From positions 4,819,501-4,883,500 of the forward strand of contig NZ_CP030032.1 of NCBI RefSeq assembly GCF_003258315.1: a stretch of 64,000 nucleotides of DNA, given 5' to 3'. The DNA comes from Bradymonas sediminis (GTDB lineage: Bacteria > Myxococcota_A > Bradymonadia > Bradymonadales > Bradymonadaceae). A program made the translations under genes and the position numbers. The number at the start of each line of letters is the position of its first letter. Within the stretch, counting starts at the first letter, position 1. Under the pieces are notes generated by a model. It searched no databases. It saw only the letters and a program-made list of their open reading frames with translations, and had not been told where the DNA came from. Positions 37,623-46,094 of this stretch are shown here, in pieces.

Positions 37623-37643
37623 ACACGGTGCCAGGCACCGTGT
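37623..37643. repeat. Perfect 10-bp palindrome with one central base (REP-like)
   Basis: Left arm 37623-37632 (ACACGGTGCC), centre A, right arm 37634-37643 fully complementary. It has no T-tract, so it is unlikely to be a terminator. Sequences of the type GGTGCC-x-GGCACC are common as dispersed palindromes in bacterial genomes; here only one copy was noticed. Confidence 0.6.
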
Positions 37644-37717
37644 TTGGGCGATAATTAGGCGTTCGTGCCGGCTCGGGCGACGGCGTCGCTGGAGCCGGGC
37701 GTCGCAGATAAAGCAAT

Positions 37718-38971
37718 TCAGGGCACCGGGAATTCCCCGCACATCGCGTCGACCTCGGCGCGAATCGCGGCGAGGCGGGCGGGGTCGTCGGCGTGATTGA
37801 TGGCGTCGTCGGTCCACGCCACGATCTGGCGCATCTGCGCGGGTTTCATGCCGCGGGTGGTCACCGCGGCGGTGCCGATGCGGATGCCCGAGGGGTCAAA
37901 TGGCGAGCGTGGGTCGAAGGGGATCGAGTTGGCGTTGCAGACGATGCCGGCCTGGGCCATGGCGGTCGACGCGATCTTGCCGGTGCTGCCGCGCGCCGTG
38001 ACGTCGACGAGCAAAAGATGGTTGTCGGTGCCGCCGCTGACCAGGGTATAGCCCTTCTCGACGAAGGCGTCGGCCATGGCGCGGGCGTTCTCGATGATAT
38101 CGGCCGCGTAGGTCTTAAACTCGGGCCGCATCGCCTCTTTAAAGGCGATGGCGACGCCGGCGATCGTATTCATATGCGGCCCGCCTTGCAGGGCGGGGAA
38201 GACGGCGCGGTCGATATCTTTGGCGAATTTCTTTTTGCACATCAACAAGCCCCCGCGCGGGCCGCGCAGGGTTTTATGCGTGGTCGAGGAGACCACGTCG
38301 GCCGCCTCGATGGGGCTGGGGTGCTGGCCGCCGGCGATCAGCCCGGCGATATGCGCGATATCGGCCACCAGGTGGGCCCCGACTTCCTCGGCAATTTCGC
38401 CGAATTTGTCGAAGTCGATCTCGCGCGGGTAGGCGGAGCCGCCGCAGAAGATGACCTTGGGTTTGACCTCGCGGGCGATCTTTCGCACCTCGGCGAAGTC
38501 GATCAGATGGGTGTCCGGGTCCACGCCGTAGTGGTGCGCGTCATAGAAGCGCCCTGAGAAGTTGACCTTCCAGCCGTGGGTGAGATGCCCGCCAAAGGGC
38601 AGGCCCATGCCCAGGATCGGGTCGCCGACCTCGCATAAGGCGTAATACGCCTCGAGGTTGGCCGGGGAGCCCGAGTAGGGCTGGACGTTGACGTGCTCGG
38701 CGCCGAAGAGCTCCTTGCCGCGGTCGCGCGCGAGGTTCTCGACCCGGTCCATATGCTCCTGGCCCTCGTAATAACGGCGCCCGGGATAGCCTTCGCTATA
38801 TTTATTGGTCAGCACCGACCCGGTCGCTTCCATGATCGCGCGCGAGGTATAATTCTCGCTGGCGATCAGACGGATGGTGCGCGCCTGGCGGTCTTCTTCG
38901 TCGCGGATTATCGCGTAGACGTCGGGGTCGCTCGATTTTAATGCGTCCATCTCGGGATACAGATCGCTCAT
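37718..38971 (-). CDS. glyA: Serine hydroxymethyltransferase
   Basis: A 417-residue PLP enzyme that interconverts serine and glycine with tetrahydrofolate, the main source of one-carbon units. Landmarks: ASENYTSRAIMEATGSVLTN, NKYSEGYPGRRYYEGQEHMD, NVQPYSGSPANLEAYYAL and the PLP-lysine motif SSTTHKTLRGPRGG. The length matches bacterial GlyA. GAGGAGAATCCG lies just before the ATG at 38971. A two-stage hairpin separates it from the upstream Fe-S oxidoreductase gene, so it probably has its own promoter. Downstream on the same strand are the TPR-like and SEC-C genes at 165 and 78 bases. Confidence 0.97.
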   Translation of the reverse strand: MSDLYPEMDALKSSDPDVYAIIRDEEDRQARTIRLIASENYTSRAIMEATGSVLTNKYSEGYPGRRYYEGQEHMDRVENLARDRGKELFGAEHVNVQPYSGSPANLEAYYALCEVGDPILGMGLPFGGHLTHGWKVNFSGRFYDAHHYGVDPDTHLIDFAEVRKIAREVKPKVIFCGGSAYPREIDFDKFGEIAEEVGAHLVADIAHIAGLIAGGQHPSPIEAADVVSSTTHKTLRGPRGGLLMCKKKFAKDIDRAVFPALQGGPHMNTIAGVAIAFKEAMRPEFKTYAADIIENARAMADAFVEKGYTLVSGGTDNHLLLVDVTARGSTGKIASTAMAQAGIVCNANSIPFDPRSPFDPSGIRIGTAAVTTRGMKPAQMRQIVAWTDDAINHADDPARLAAIRAEVDAMCGEFPVP

Positions 38972-39028
38972 CGGATTCTCCTCGCTTTAGACCGGTTATT
39001 TTGGGGCCCGAAACTGCCGGGTTTATGA

Positions 39029-39080
39029 ATTCAGCCTCGCCGCCCTGCCCCTTCCGGGGCATGGAGCGGCGAGGCTGAAT
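39029..39080 (-). terminator. Two-tier hairpin after the Fe-S oxidoreductase gene
   Basis: An outer perfect 15-bp stem (39029-39043 with 39066-39080) encloses an inner 6-bp stem (39046-39051 with 39056-39061). It lies between the stop of the minus-strand oxidoreductase gene and the glyA start. The T-tract is weak, so it may also work as an RNA-stabilising structure. Confidence 0.65.
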
Positions 39081-39090
39081 GGGATGCGAA

Positions 39091-41169
39091 TTATTCTGCG
39101 GCCGGAACGGCTTCTTCCACGACCGGCACGTTACGCACTTCGACGAGGTTCTCGGCGACCAATTCAGCCAGGTCGACCAGGCGAACATTGTTGGCGCCGC
39201 GGTGTTTGACGCCGTCGTCGAACATGGTCAGGCAGAAGGGGCAGTTGACGGCGATGGCGTCCGGATCGGTCGCCAGGGCCTGGTCGGTGCGCTCGACGTT
39301 GATGCGCTTGCCGAAGTCCTCTTCCATCCACATGCGCCCACCACCGGCGCCGCAGCAGAAGCTCTGGCGCTTGTTGAGCTCCATCTCCTGGCGCTCCACG
39401 CCCGGGATCGCGTCGAGGACGCGGCGCGGGTTGTCGTAGGAGTTATTCCAGCGACCGATATAGCAGGAGTCATGATAGGTGATCTTCTGCTTGGCGCTGC
39501 GCTTGACCTTAATGAGCCCGGTGTCGAGCAGGTCGGCCAAAAACGAGCTGTGGTGGATGATATCGTAATTTCCGCCCAGCTGCGGGTATTCCTTGCCGAT
39601 GGTGTGGAAGCAATGCGGGCAGGTGGTCACGATTTTGGTGACGCCGTAGCCGTTGAGGGTCTCGATATTCTGGGTGGCGAGCATCCAATACAGATACTCG
39701 TTGCCGATGCGCCGGGCGGGGTCGCCCGTGCAGCCCTCTTCGGAGCCCAGGATGGCAAAGGAGACGCCGGCCTCTTTGAGGATTTTAGCGAAGGATTTGG
39801 TGACCTTCTGCTGGCGGTCGTCAAAGCTACCCGCGCAGCCAACCCAGAAGAGGTACTCGGGGGCCTGCGTCAGCTCGCTCATCAGCGGGATATCCAGGCC
39901 GTCGGCCCAGTCCGCGCGGTACGAGGAGGAGACGCCCCACGGGTTTGAGTTCTGCTCCATATTGCGGAAGGTGCGGCTGACCTCGGGGGAGAAGTCGGCT
40001 TCCATCAGCGCAAGGTAGCGGCGCATATCGACGATCGAGTCGACGTGCTCGATGAAGACCGGGCAGTTGTCGACGCACGCACCGCAGGTGGTGCAGGCCC
40101 ACAGCTCTTCTTTGGTGATGACGTTGCCGACCATCGAGGGGTAGTCCTCGGGCAGCTCTTCGCCTTTGCGCAGCACCAACTCACCCTTTTCTTTGAGGGC
40201 GTATTTGATCTTCTGCACGACCATCATCGGGTTGAGGGCCTTGCCGGTGTTGAAGGCCGGGCAATAATGCTCGCAGCGGCCGCATTCGGTGCAGGCGTAG
40301 GTGTCGAGCAGCTGCTTCCAGCTCAGGTCTTCGACCTCTTTGGCGCCGAAGCTCTCCAGGGACTCATCCTCCATATCGATGGGGTTGAGCGCGCCCTTGG
40401 GGCCATGCTTTTTGAAGAAGATATTGGGCATCGCACCGATAAGGTGCATGTCCTTGCCGAGGCTCAGCGGGATATAGTTCGAGAAGACGACGACGGTCGC
40501 CAGATGCGCCCAATAGGCGACGTGATAGGTCCAGAAGAGCGCGACGGTGGACAGGCCCATGGCCTCCATCGCCTTGGCGGTCGCCAGGGCGAAGGGGGTC
40601 CAGCTTGCGTCGTGGGCCAGGTACTCGCCCAGGTAGTTGATCTCGGCGCCGTTGGCCAAGAATTTGGTGACCATCAGCGCGGCGATAAACCCGAGCACCG
40701 CCGCGGCGTCGGCCGACGCGATGGAGTGCTTGGGGCGGATGATGAAGCGGCGCACCGCGGCGATACAGATCGCCACGAAGACCACGAAGCCGAAGACGTC
40801 TTGCAAGAAGAGCGCGAAATTATAGGCAGGCTCCCCGATAAACGCCGAGAAGTGAAAGCCCGAATGGAACGCCCGAATCATATATTCGACCGTCTCCACC
40901 TGCAGGACAATAAATCCCCAGAAGATGAAGAGGTGAACCATGCCCGCCGGCTCGCGGATGACGCGGCGCTGGCCGATAACGAAGGTCACGAACCCCTTGA
41001 TGCGCTCGGGCACGTCGTTGATCTTGAGGTCGCCCTGTCCCCAGGCCACATAGCGAAGCAGCCAGTAGACCGTGCGCGCGGCCATGCCGAATCCGCCAAC
41101 AATAAGCAATAAAATCAGGCCGCGTCGGATCCATTCATGGGCGGCGCTCGAAACGAGTAAGGGTTCCAT
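39091..41169 (-). CDS. EMO/FadF-like membrane Fe-S oxidoreductase (ETF:quinone oxidoreductase type)
   Basis: A 692-residue protein with an N-terminal NarI-like di-heme membrane domain (about residues 1-265, five to six helices), two 4Fe-4S motifs (CTECGRCEHYCP at about 290 and CTTCGACVDNCP at about 360), and two CCG domains (GCTGDPARR with TTCPHCFHTIG, and YHDSCYIGR with FCCGAGGGRMW) that can hold non-cubane clusters as in HdrB. This is the architecture of ETF-menaquinone oxidoreductases that take electrons from fatty-acid oxidation into the quinone pool. No etfAB or acyl-CoA dehydrogenase gene is in the window. The start has GAGGAGT at good spacing. The C-terminal tail is short and acidic. 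Confidence 0.92.
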   Translation of the reverse strand: MEPLLVSSAAHEWIRRGLILLLIVGGFGMAARTVYWLLRYVAWGQGDLKINDVPERIKGFVTFVIGQRRVIREPAGMVHLFIFWGFIVLQVETVEYMIRAFHSGFHFSAFIGEPAYNFALFLQDVFGFVVFVAICIAAVRRFIIRPKHSIASADAAAVLGFIAALMVTKFLANGAEINYLGEYLAHDASWTPFALATAKAMEAMGLSTVALFWTYHVAYWAHLATVVVFSNYIPLSLGKDMHLIGAMPNIFFKKHGPKGALNPIDMEDESLESFGAKEVEDLSWKQLLDTYACTECGRCEHYCPAFNTGKALNPMMVVQKIKYALKEKGELVLRKGEELPEDYPSMVGNVITKEELWACTTCGACVDNCPVFIEHVDSIVDMRRYLALMEADFSPEVSRTFRNMEQNSNPWGVSSSYRADWADGLDIPLMSELTQAPEYLFWVGCAGSFDDRQQKVTKSFAKILKEAGVSFAILGSEEGCTGDPARRIGNEYLYWMLATQNIETLNGYGVTKIVTTCPHCFHTIGKEYPQLGGNYDIIHHSSFLADLLDTGLIKVKRSAKQKITYHDSCYIGRWNNSYDNPRRVLDAIPGVERQEMELNKRQSFCCGAGGGRMWMEEDFGKRINVERTDQALATDPDAIAVNCPFCLTMFDDGVKHRGANNVRLVDLAELVAENLVEVRNVPVVEEAVPAAE

Positions 41170-41542
41170 CTTATAAACTCCTCATGATGAAATCATGATA
41201 TTTTATAGGGGGATAGCCGGTGCGAAATCGGGGTTGGGCGGAAGTATATTTTAAGGTCGCTTGATGAATCGAGGCTCGTCGAGGTGCATCATTTATTCGA
41301 AGTTCGAGCCCATCAAAAACGCCGCGTGACCGCATTTCTCGCGATACCCGCGGCAGCGAATGCCCGTTACATAACCGACTCAGGGCCCGACGGCAACATT
41401 AATGCCCTTGTTTTCCCCATCTTCTGCCCGCGCTTTCTTAATAAGTGCGCGTGCTTTGTGGTCGACGAAGTCTTCGTGAGGCGGTAATATCGGCGCGCTA
41501 ATCCGGCGGAATTCTATTAAAGCAAAAGCGGAGCCTCCCATT
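41170..41542. other. Divergent intergenic region between the Fe-S oxidoreductase and Hsp70 genes
   Basis: A 373-base stretch with no convincing gene; it holds the ribosome binding site of the minus-strand gene, a small TCATGATGAAATCATGA inverted repeat just upstream of it, and presumably the promoters of both genes. No CIRCE-type heat-shock operator was seen. Confidence 0.5.
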
Positions 41543-43306
41543 ATGTCTGAGTTGGTCGTTGGAATTGACCTTGGTACGTCGAATTCGGTTATCAGCGTGG
41601 TGCTCGAGGGCGAGCCGATCGTCATCCCGGACGCCGACGGCAATCGTGTTCATCCATCGATGGTGTATTTCCGCGAGGACGGGCGCACGGTGCTGGGCAA
41701 TCGGGCCAGGCAACATCGGGTCGAGGACCCGGCGCACACGATTTATAGCGCCAAGCGCTTGATCGGGCGGTCGTTCTCGGACCCGGACGTCAAATTGCTG
41801 CGCGGCTCCTTTCCCTTCCCGATCGTGGAGGCCGCCGACGGCTCGCCGCGCTTTCATCTCTACGACCAGCTGCACCCGCCGGAGGGCATCTCGGGGCGCA
41901 TGCTCCACTATCTGCGCGGCGTCGCCCAGGAGTATCTGGGCCAGCCGGTGACCAAGGCGGTCATCACGGTGCCGGCGAACTTCGACGAGGGCCAGCGCCG
42001 CGCCACCAAGCGCGCGGCGAGCCTGGGCGGGTTCGAGGTGCTGCGCCTGATCAACGAGCCGACCGCGGCGGCGCTGGCCTATGGGCACGGCGAGCAAAAA
42101 CGCGAGCGCGTCGCGATCTACGACCTCGGCGGCGGCACCTTCGATATCACGATTTTGCAACTTCGAAACGACATCTTCGAGGTGCTCTCGACCGCCGGCG
42201 ACAGCTATCTGGGCGGCGATGATATCGACAATCGTCTGGTCCAGGCGATGCTCAACGCGTTTGAGAAGCAATATGGCTATGACCTCTCGGGCGAGATGGC
42301 GGTGCGCCAGCGGCTCAAAGTGGTGGCCGAGCAGGTCAAGCATAACCTGTCCTCGCGCGATTCAGTCAGCGTGCAGGTCACCGAATATGCCCCGGGGAGC
42401 CTACATGAGCTGGTGCTCGACTTTAGCCTGAGCCGCGAGGCCTTTGACCGGCGCGCGGCCGACGTGGTGGACCAGTCGATCCGGACCTGCGAGGACGCGC
42501 TGCGGGTGGCCGGGCTGCAGCGCGCCGAGATCGACCACCTTGTGTTGGTGGGCGGGTCGACCCGCATTCCGCTGGTCCAGCAGCGGGTGCAGCAATTTTT
42601 CGGGCGCCGCCCGGTGCTCGATATCAACCCGGACGAGGTCGTGTCGATCGGCGCGGCGATCCTGGGCGCCTCGCTGGTGGAAGTTCAGCAGGCCCCCGAG
42701 CCGTCGAGCTGGCCGGTGATGGGCGGGGCGACGATGGACACCGAAGGTAACCTTTCGTCAAACGCGCCGCCGGTGCCGCCAAGTAGCCGGCCGCGAACGA
42801 GCACCCAGCCGGGCAATAAGCCTGCGGCGGTGGTCGAGATTGATAACGACGATTCCTGGCTGGAGTCCCTGGAGGCCCAGCAGCAGGCGCGCCCGAGCCG
42901 CGGCCCGGTGCTCATCGACGTCATCCCGCACGCGCTGGGCGTCGAGACCGTCGGCGGGGTCATGGATATCATCGTCGAGCGAAACGCCTCGCTGCCGCTG
43001 GAGCGCACGCGGTATTTCTCGACCTCGCGCGATGATCAGACCCGCGTCGTGCTGCCGATCTTCTCGGGCAATAGCCGGCGCATCGAGGATAACCGCCAGC
43101 TCGGCCAGCTCGAGCTCACCGAGATCCCGCCGGGGCCGCGCGAAGAGGTGAGCATCGAGGTGACCTTTGAGATCGACACCGACGGCATGCTCAACGTGCG
43201 CGCCACCGACCTGCGCACGGGCACCCAGCAATTCGTGCGCCTGTCGATCACCGGCGACGGCGGCGGGTCGGGCGACGCCTACGATGCCAGCGAGCTTTTG
43301 ATGTGA
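41543..43306 (+). CDS. DnaK-like Hsp70 with linker insertion and no lid
   Basis: A 587-residue Hsp70. The ATPase domain is complete: VVGIDLGTSNSVIS, VITVPANFDEGQR, LINEPTAAALAYG, IYDLGGGTFDITIL and LVLVGGSTRIPLVQ. Where DnaK runs directly into its DVLLLDV linker, this protein has about 75 residues (380-454) rich in Pro, Ser, Gln and Asn, before VLIDVIPHALGVETVGGVMD. The substrate-binding beta-sandwich follows and ends at LSITGDGG; the helical lid is absent, so the protein is about 50 residues shorter than DnaK. No grpE or dnaJ lies nearby. It is therefore a specialised Hsp70, probably with a dedicated client, rather than the housekeeping DnaK. Confidence 0.92.
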   Translation: MSELVVGIDLGTSNSVISVVLEGEPIVIPDADGNRVHPSMVYFREDGRTVLGNRARQHRVEDPAHTIYSAKRLIGRSFSDPDVKLLRGSFPFPIVEAADGSPRFHLYDQLHPPEGISGRMLHYLRGVAQEYLGQPVTKAVITVPANFDEGQRRATKRAASLGGFEVLRLINEPTAAALAYGHGEQKRERVAIYDLGGGTFDITILQLRNDIFEVLSTAGDSYLGGDDIDNRLVQAMLNAFEKQYGYDLSGEMAVRQRLKVVAEQVKHNLSSRDSVSVQVTEYAPGSLHELVLDFSLSREAFDRRAADVVDQSIRTCEDALRVAGLQRAEIDHLVLVGGSTRIPLVQQRVQQFFGRRPVLDINPDEVVSIGAAILGASLVEVQQAPEPSSWPVMGGATMDTEGNLSSNAPPVPPSSRPRTSTQPGNKPAAVVEIDNDDSWLESLEAQQQARPSRGPVLIDVIPHALGVETVGGVMDIIVERNASLPLERTRYFSTSRDDQTRVVLPIFSGNSRRIEDNRQLGQLELTEIPPGPREEVSIEVTFEIDTDGMLNVRATDLRTGTQQFVRLSITGDGGGSGDAYDASELLM

Positions 43307-43387
43307 GGCGCGCGTGATTTTCAAACGCCCCCAAACCTGCTAAGGCTGCGGCGAAGTCATATTTCGGCCCTTTTTCCACGCCATATT

Positions 43388-44182
43388 ATGTTAAAATTAA
43401 GCTCGAAAACTGCTCTCCTGGCCGCCCTCTTGTTGACCCTTGTGGGCGGGTGTGACGCGAACGAATTCTCTGACGCCCCCAAGGTCAGCGCCCCGGCGCC
43501 GGGTGAGGTGAGCGCGCAGGGCGCGCCGGCGCAGAATCTCAACGCCGGCGCGCGCGCGCCGGGCTCGGCGGGTCCGCTTAAGCCGGGCGCCACCGCCAAT
43601 GATTTGCCCTCCGATCACCCGCCGATGATGCCGGGCATGAAGGGCGGCGGCGCGCAGGGCTCGACCCCCGCGGTGCCCAACCCGGCCGCGGCCGGCACGA
43701 TGACCCCGGAGCAATTCGGCAAGGTCGGCCCGATCCGTTGGAGCGCGCCCGACAATTGGCTGGCGGTCAAACCCGCGTCGCCGATGCGCCTGGCCGAATA
43801 CCACCTGCTCGGCGCCGACGGCACCGAGCCCGCCGTGATGAGCATCTTCTATTTTGGCCAGGGCGGCGGCGGGGCGATTCAGATGAACCTGGACCGTTGG
43901 GTCAAGCAGTTTAAGTCGGTCACCGGGGAGCCCCAGCAGTCGGTCGAAGAGGTCGCCGGCATGAAGGTTCACCGCATCGCGGTCGAGGGCACCTTCGAGG
44001 TCGACGCGGCGATGGGCGGCGGCACTGCGCGCGCCGACTTCGGCCTGCTCGGCGCGATCGCCGAGAGCCCGGCCGGCAATTATTTCTTCAAATTGACCGG
44101 CCCCACCGAGACCATCGCCAAGCATAAAGGTGGGTTCGACGGATTTGTGAAGAGCTTTAAGCCCGCCCCCGAAGAGAAATAA
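43388..44182 (+). CDS. Hypothetical lipoprotein with Pro/Ala/Gly-rich linker
   Basis: A 264-residue lipoprotein. The signal peptide ends in LVGGC, followed by a flexible linker of about 95 residues made of Ala, Pro and Gly. The C-terminal domain starts at about residue 115 (IRWSAPDNWLAVKP, then MRLAEYHLLGADGTEPAVMS) and reads as an alpha/beta module with a Gly-rich turn (YFGQGGGGAIQMNLDRWVKQ) and an ending GNYFFKLTGP. This pattern of W-x-x-P-xx-W, a strand and an F-K-L-T-G-P end recurs in uncharacterised deltaproteobacterial lipoproteins. It follows the Hsp70 gene by 81 bases and ends before a strong terminator. Role unknown. Confidence 0.72.
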   Translation: MLKLSSKTALLAALLLTLVGGCDANEFSDAPKVSAPAPGEVSAQGAPAQNLNAGARAPGSAGPLKPGATANDLPSDHPPMMPGMKGGGAQGSTPAVPNPAAAGTMTPEQFGKVGPIRWSAPDNWLAVKPASPMRLAEYHLLGADGTEPAVMSIFYFGQGGGGAIQMNLDRWVKQFKSVTGEPQQSVEEVAGMKVHRIAVEGTFEVDAAMGGGTARADFGLLGAIAESPAGNYFFKLTGPTETIAKHKGGFDGFVKSFKPAPEEK

Positions 44183-44237
44183 AGATGGCGCGCAATCGAG
44201 CAGATTACGCCCCCTGAGATTCGTCGCACAAATAGAA

Positions 44238-44267
44238 ACGCCGCCTCGATATGAGGCGGCGTTTTTA
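44238..44267. terminator. Terminator between lipoprotein and CPBP protease genes
   Basis: A perfect 11-bp stem (44238-44248 with 44254-44264) with a GATAT loop and five T after it. Confidence 0.88.
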
Positions 44268-44282
44268 TGTGTGCGGCGTCGC

Positions 44283-45074
44283 TTAAAACCAGGTGGTCTT
44301 CTGCGAGGCGGCCAGGATATCCATCGTGACCCCGACGCCCCAGTGCAAAAAGGCCCCGGGGATCCAGGAGCGACTCTGGATCGCCAGATACCCCAGCAGC
44401 AGCCCGGCGAAGATCGCCCCGATGGTCTCGGGCATCGGCTTGCCGAAGTGAATCATGCAATAGGGGATCGTCATGATGACGACCGAATAATAGCCAAACT
44501 TTTTGAAGAGCGCGAAGATGAGGAAGCCGCGGAAAAACGCCTCCAGCGAGAAGAATTGGATGCCGTAGGCCAACTCATAGCTTAAAAAATGCGTCAGCGA
44601 CTCGGTCGCCTGGTCATAAAAGGGGTATTTGGATTGGAAGCTCTCCATCATGCTCACGCCGACCAACACCGGCAGCATGATGAGATAGAGCATCAGGTAG
44701 ATCCAGGCGTGGCCTTTCTTCCACATGCGAAAGCCGTACTCGGCCGGCGACTCCTTAAACCACCAGACGATGCATCCCAGCGGGAGCAGCACCCGAATCA
44801 GCAGACTCGCCGCGGCCCAGCAGCCGTAGGGGATCAGGCTGCGGTAGACGCTGGCGTCCAGGCTGAGCCACTCGGCCAGCCACTGCTCGATGGCGCCGCG
44901 GCGGTAAAACCCGGGGCGCCCGTAATAGTAGAAGAGCGCCAACAGCACCGAGGTGAGCACGAACACCCCGATGGTGCGCCGGTCCAGGTCGATCTTGGCG
45001 CCCCCGTTGGAGGCGAGCTCGGTGCGGGCTTCGGAGACGAAGCCGCGCAGATAATTTGCGATGGGATTATTCAT
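44283..45074 (-). CDS. CPBP family intramembrane metalloprotease
   Basis: A 263-residue polytopic membrane protein of the CPBP (CAAX protease and bacteriocin-processing) family. The metal and base motifs are visible: LEAFFRGFLI (the Glu-x3-Arg motif), MIHFGKPMPETIGAIFAGLL with His and Glu, and FLHWGVGVTMD with a second His. About seven hydrophobic segments are spread along the chain. Such proteins cleave peptides within membranes, and some confer bacteriocin self-immunity; no bacteriocin gene is seen nearby. The ATG at 45074 directly abuts the T-run of a minus-strand hairpin, leaving no room for a ribosome binding site, which is unusual. Confidence 0.87.
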   Translation of the reverse strand: MNNPIANYLRGFVSEARTELASNGGAKIDLDRRTIGVFVLTSVLLALFYYYGRPGFYRRGAIEQWLAEWLSLDASVYRSLIPYGCWAAASLLIRVLLPLGCIVWWFKESPAEYGFRMWKKGHAWIYLMLYLIMLPVLVGVSMMESFQSKYPFYDQATESLTHFLSYELAYGIQFFSLEAFFRGFLIFALFKKFGYYSVVIMTIPYCMIHFGKPMPETIGAIFAGLLLGYLAIQSRSWIPGAFLHWGVGVTMDILAASQKTTWF

Positions 45075-45105
45075 AAAAAAAGGCCCGGCCGGGTGGGGCC
45101 AGGCC
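45075..45105 (-). terminator. Minus-strand terminator immediately before the CPBP gene
   Basis: A 9-bp stem with one mismatch (45082-45090 with 45097-45105), followed on the minus strand by seven T. It terminates the lipoprotein gene at 45132 and ends exactly at the CPBP start codon. Confidence 0.75.
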
Positions 45106-45131
45106 GCATAGGATGAGGGAGGGGAGCAGGA

Positions 45132-45758
45132 TTAGCGGCGCGTCCAGGAGTCCGCGCGCCCGTCGGCGTTGATGTCGGTGCCGACGCGATCCAGGGTGCC
45201 GACCTCGTAATACTCCCAATAGTCGACCTTGCCGTCGCCGGAGTTGTCGCGCTCGATGCGCTCGATGACGCCGTCGGTATAGTAGCGCGTTTCGACCACG
45301 CGCGTGCCGTCTTCATTGAGGGCTTCTTTTCGCACCAGATGGCCGTGGTCGAAATAGCTGATGGTGTCGATCTGGCCGCTGAGGTTGCGGTCCATCTTCT
45401 CTTTGGTCGGCACGCCGTCTTTATCGTAGAGGCGCACGATGTCGATGGTGCCGTTGGCGTCCACGTCGACTTCCTTTTTGCGCAGCCGGCGCAGCGTCAG
45501 CTTCGGGTTCTCCGGGTCCGGATACTCCTCAAAATATTTGATGAGATCCGGCTCCTTATTCCCATCGAGCGAATAGCGCTCGACGATAAACTCGCCTTCT
45601 TTGGAGGTCGAGAAATGCGCGGCCTCGAAATTCTCGAGGCTGTCGACCTTTTGCTTTTTGACGGTGTCATCGCTGGATGCGCAACCCGAGCCGACCCATC
45701 CGGCGCCCAGGCCAAGCCCGATGACAAGCAATATAGACAGGGTTGATGATTGTCTCAT
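45132..45758 (-). CDS. Lipoprotein with D-x-N-x-D-G repeats
   Basis: A 208-residue lipoprotein. The signal sequence ends in GSGC, then a short polar linker. The mature part contains at least four repeats with an EF-hand-like calcium loop: DVDANGTID, DRNLSGQID, DNSGDGKVD and DINADGRAD, each followed by a tyrosine- or tryptophan-rich strand (for example WEYYEVGTL). Such repeats build calcium-stabilised beta structures in secreted proteins. It ends with SWTRR. The gene lies 57 bases upstream of the CPBP gene on the same strand but is separated from it by a terminator. Probably an outer membrane-anchored, calcium-binding protein of unknown partner. Confidence 0.78.
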   Translation of the reverse strand: MRQSSTLSILLVIGLGLGAGWVGSGCASSDDTVKKQKVDSLENFEAAHFSTSKEGEFIVERYSLDGNKEPDLIKYFEEYPDPENPKLTLRRLRKKEVDVDANGTIDIVRLYDKDGVPTKEKMDRNLSGQIDTISYFDHGHLVRKEALNEDGTRVVETRYYTDGVIERIERDNSGDGKVDYWEYYEVGTLDRVGTDINADGRADSWTRR

Positions 45759-46094
45759 TGGATACGCTCTCAGAAAAAAAATTATGCATCAGAAAGGCTC
45801 ATGGGACGCGCTCGCCCTGTGACTTTTGCGCCACGCTAGCATAAAAATTAGATGATATCACAAGGAATTTGCGCATGGAGCGTTGCCGGGCCGGTTTTGT
45901 CGCAGAAATATGGCAAATCAGCGGCGCGAAGCGCGGGGCCAACCTTCGGGAAGGTGCGGCGCGTCAAGAAGAACAACGGATTCTTGGAGTTTGTTTGAGA
46001 ACACGGTATCCTGTGGAAGTAAGATGTCACAGTTAAATATCTAAAGTGCAGTGGACCTGATTTTGGACGGTCTCTCGCAAGCCGACAGGAAAGT
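45759..46094. other. Divergent intergenic region between lipoprotein genes
   Basis: A 336-base region of lower GC content with no convincing gene; it must hold the promoters of the two divergent lipoprotein genes. AGGAAAG precedes the plus-strand ATG at 46095. Confidence 0.45.

Noticed and set aside
40045-41112. 355-codon frame opposite the Fe-S oxidoreductase gene
   Set aside because: Antisense shadow without family motifs.
41170-41542. CIRCE or other heat-shock operator before the Hsp70 gene
   Set aside because: No TTAGCACTC-N9-GAGTGCTAA-like inverted repeat was found; the only inverted repeat is next to the other gene.
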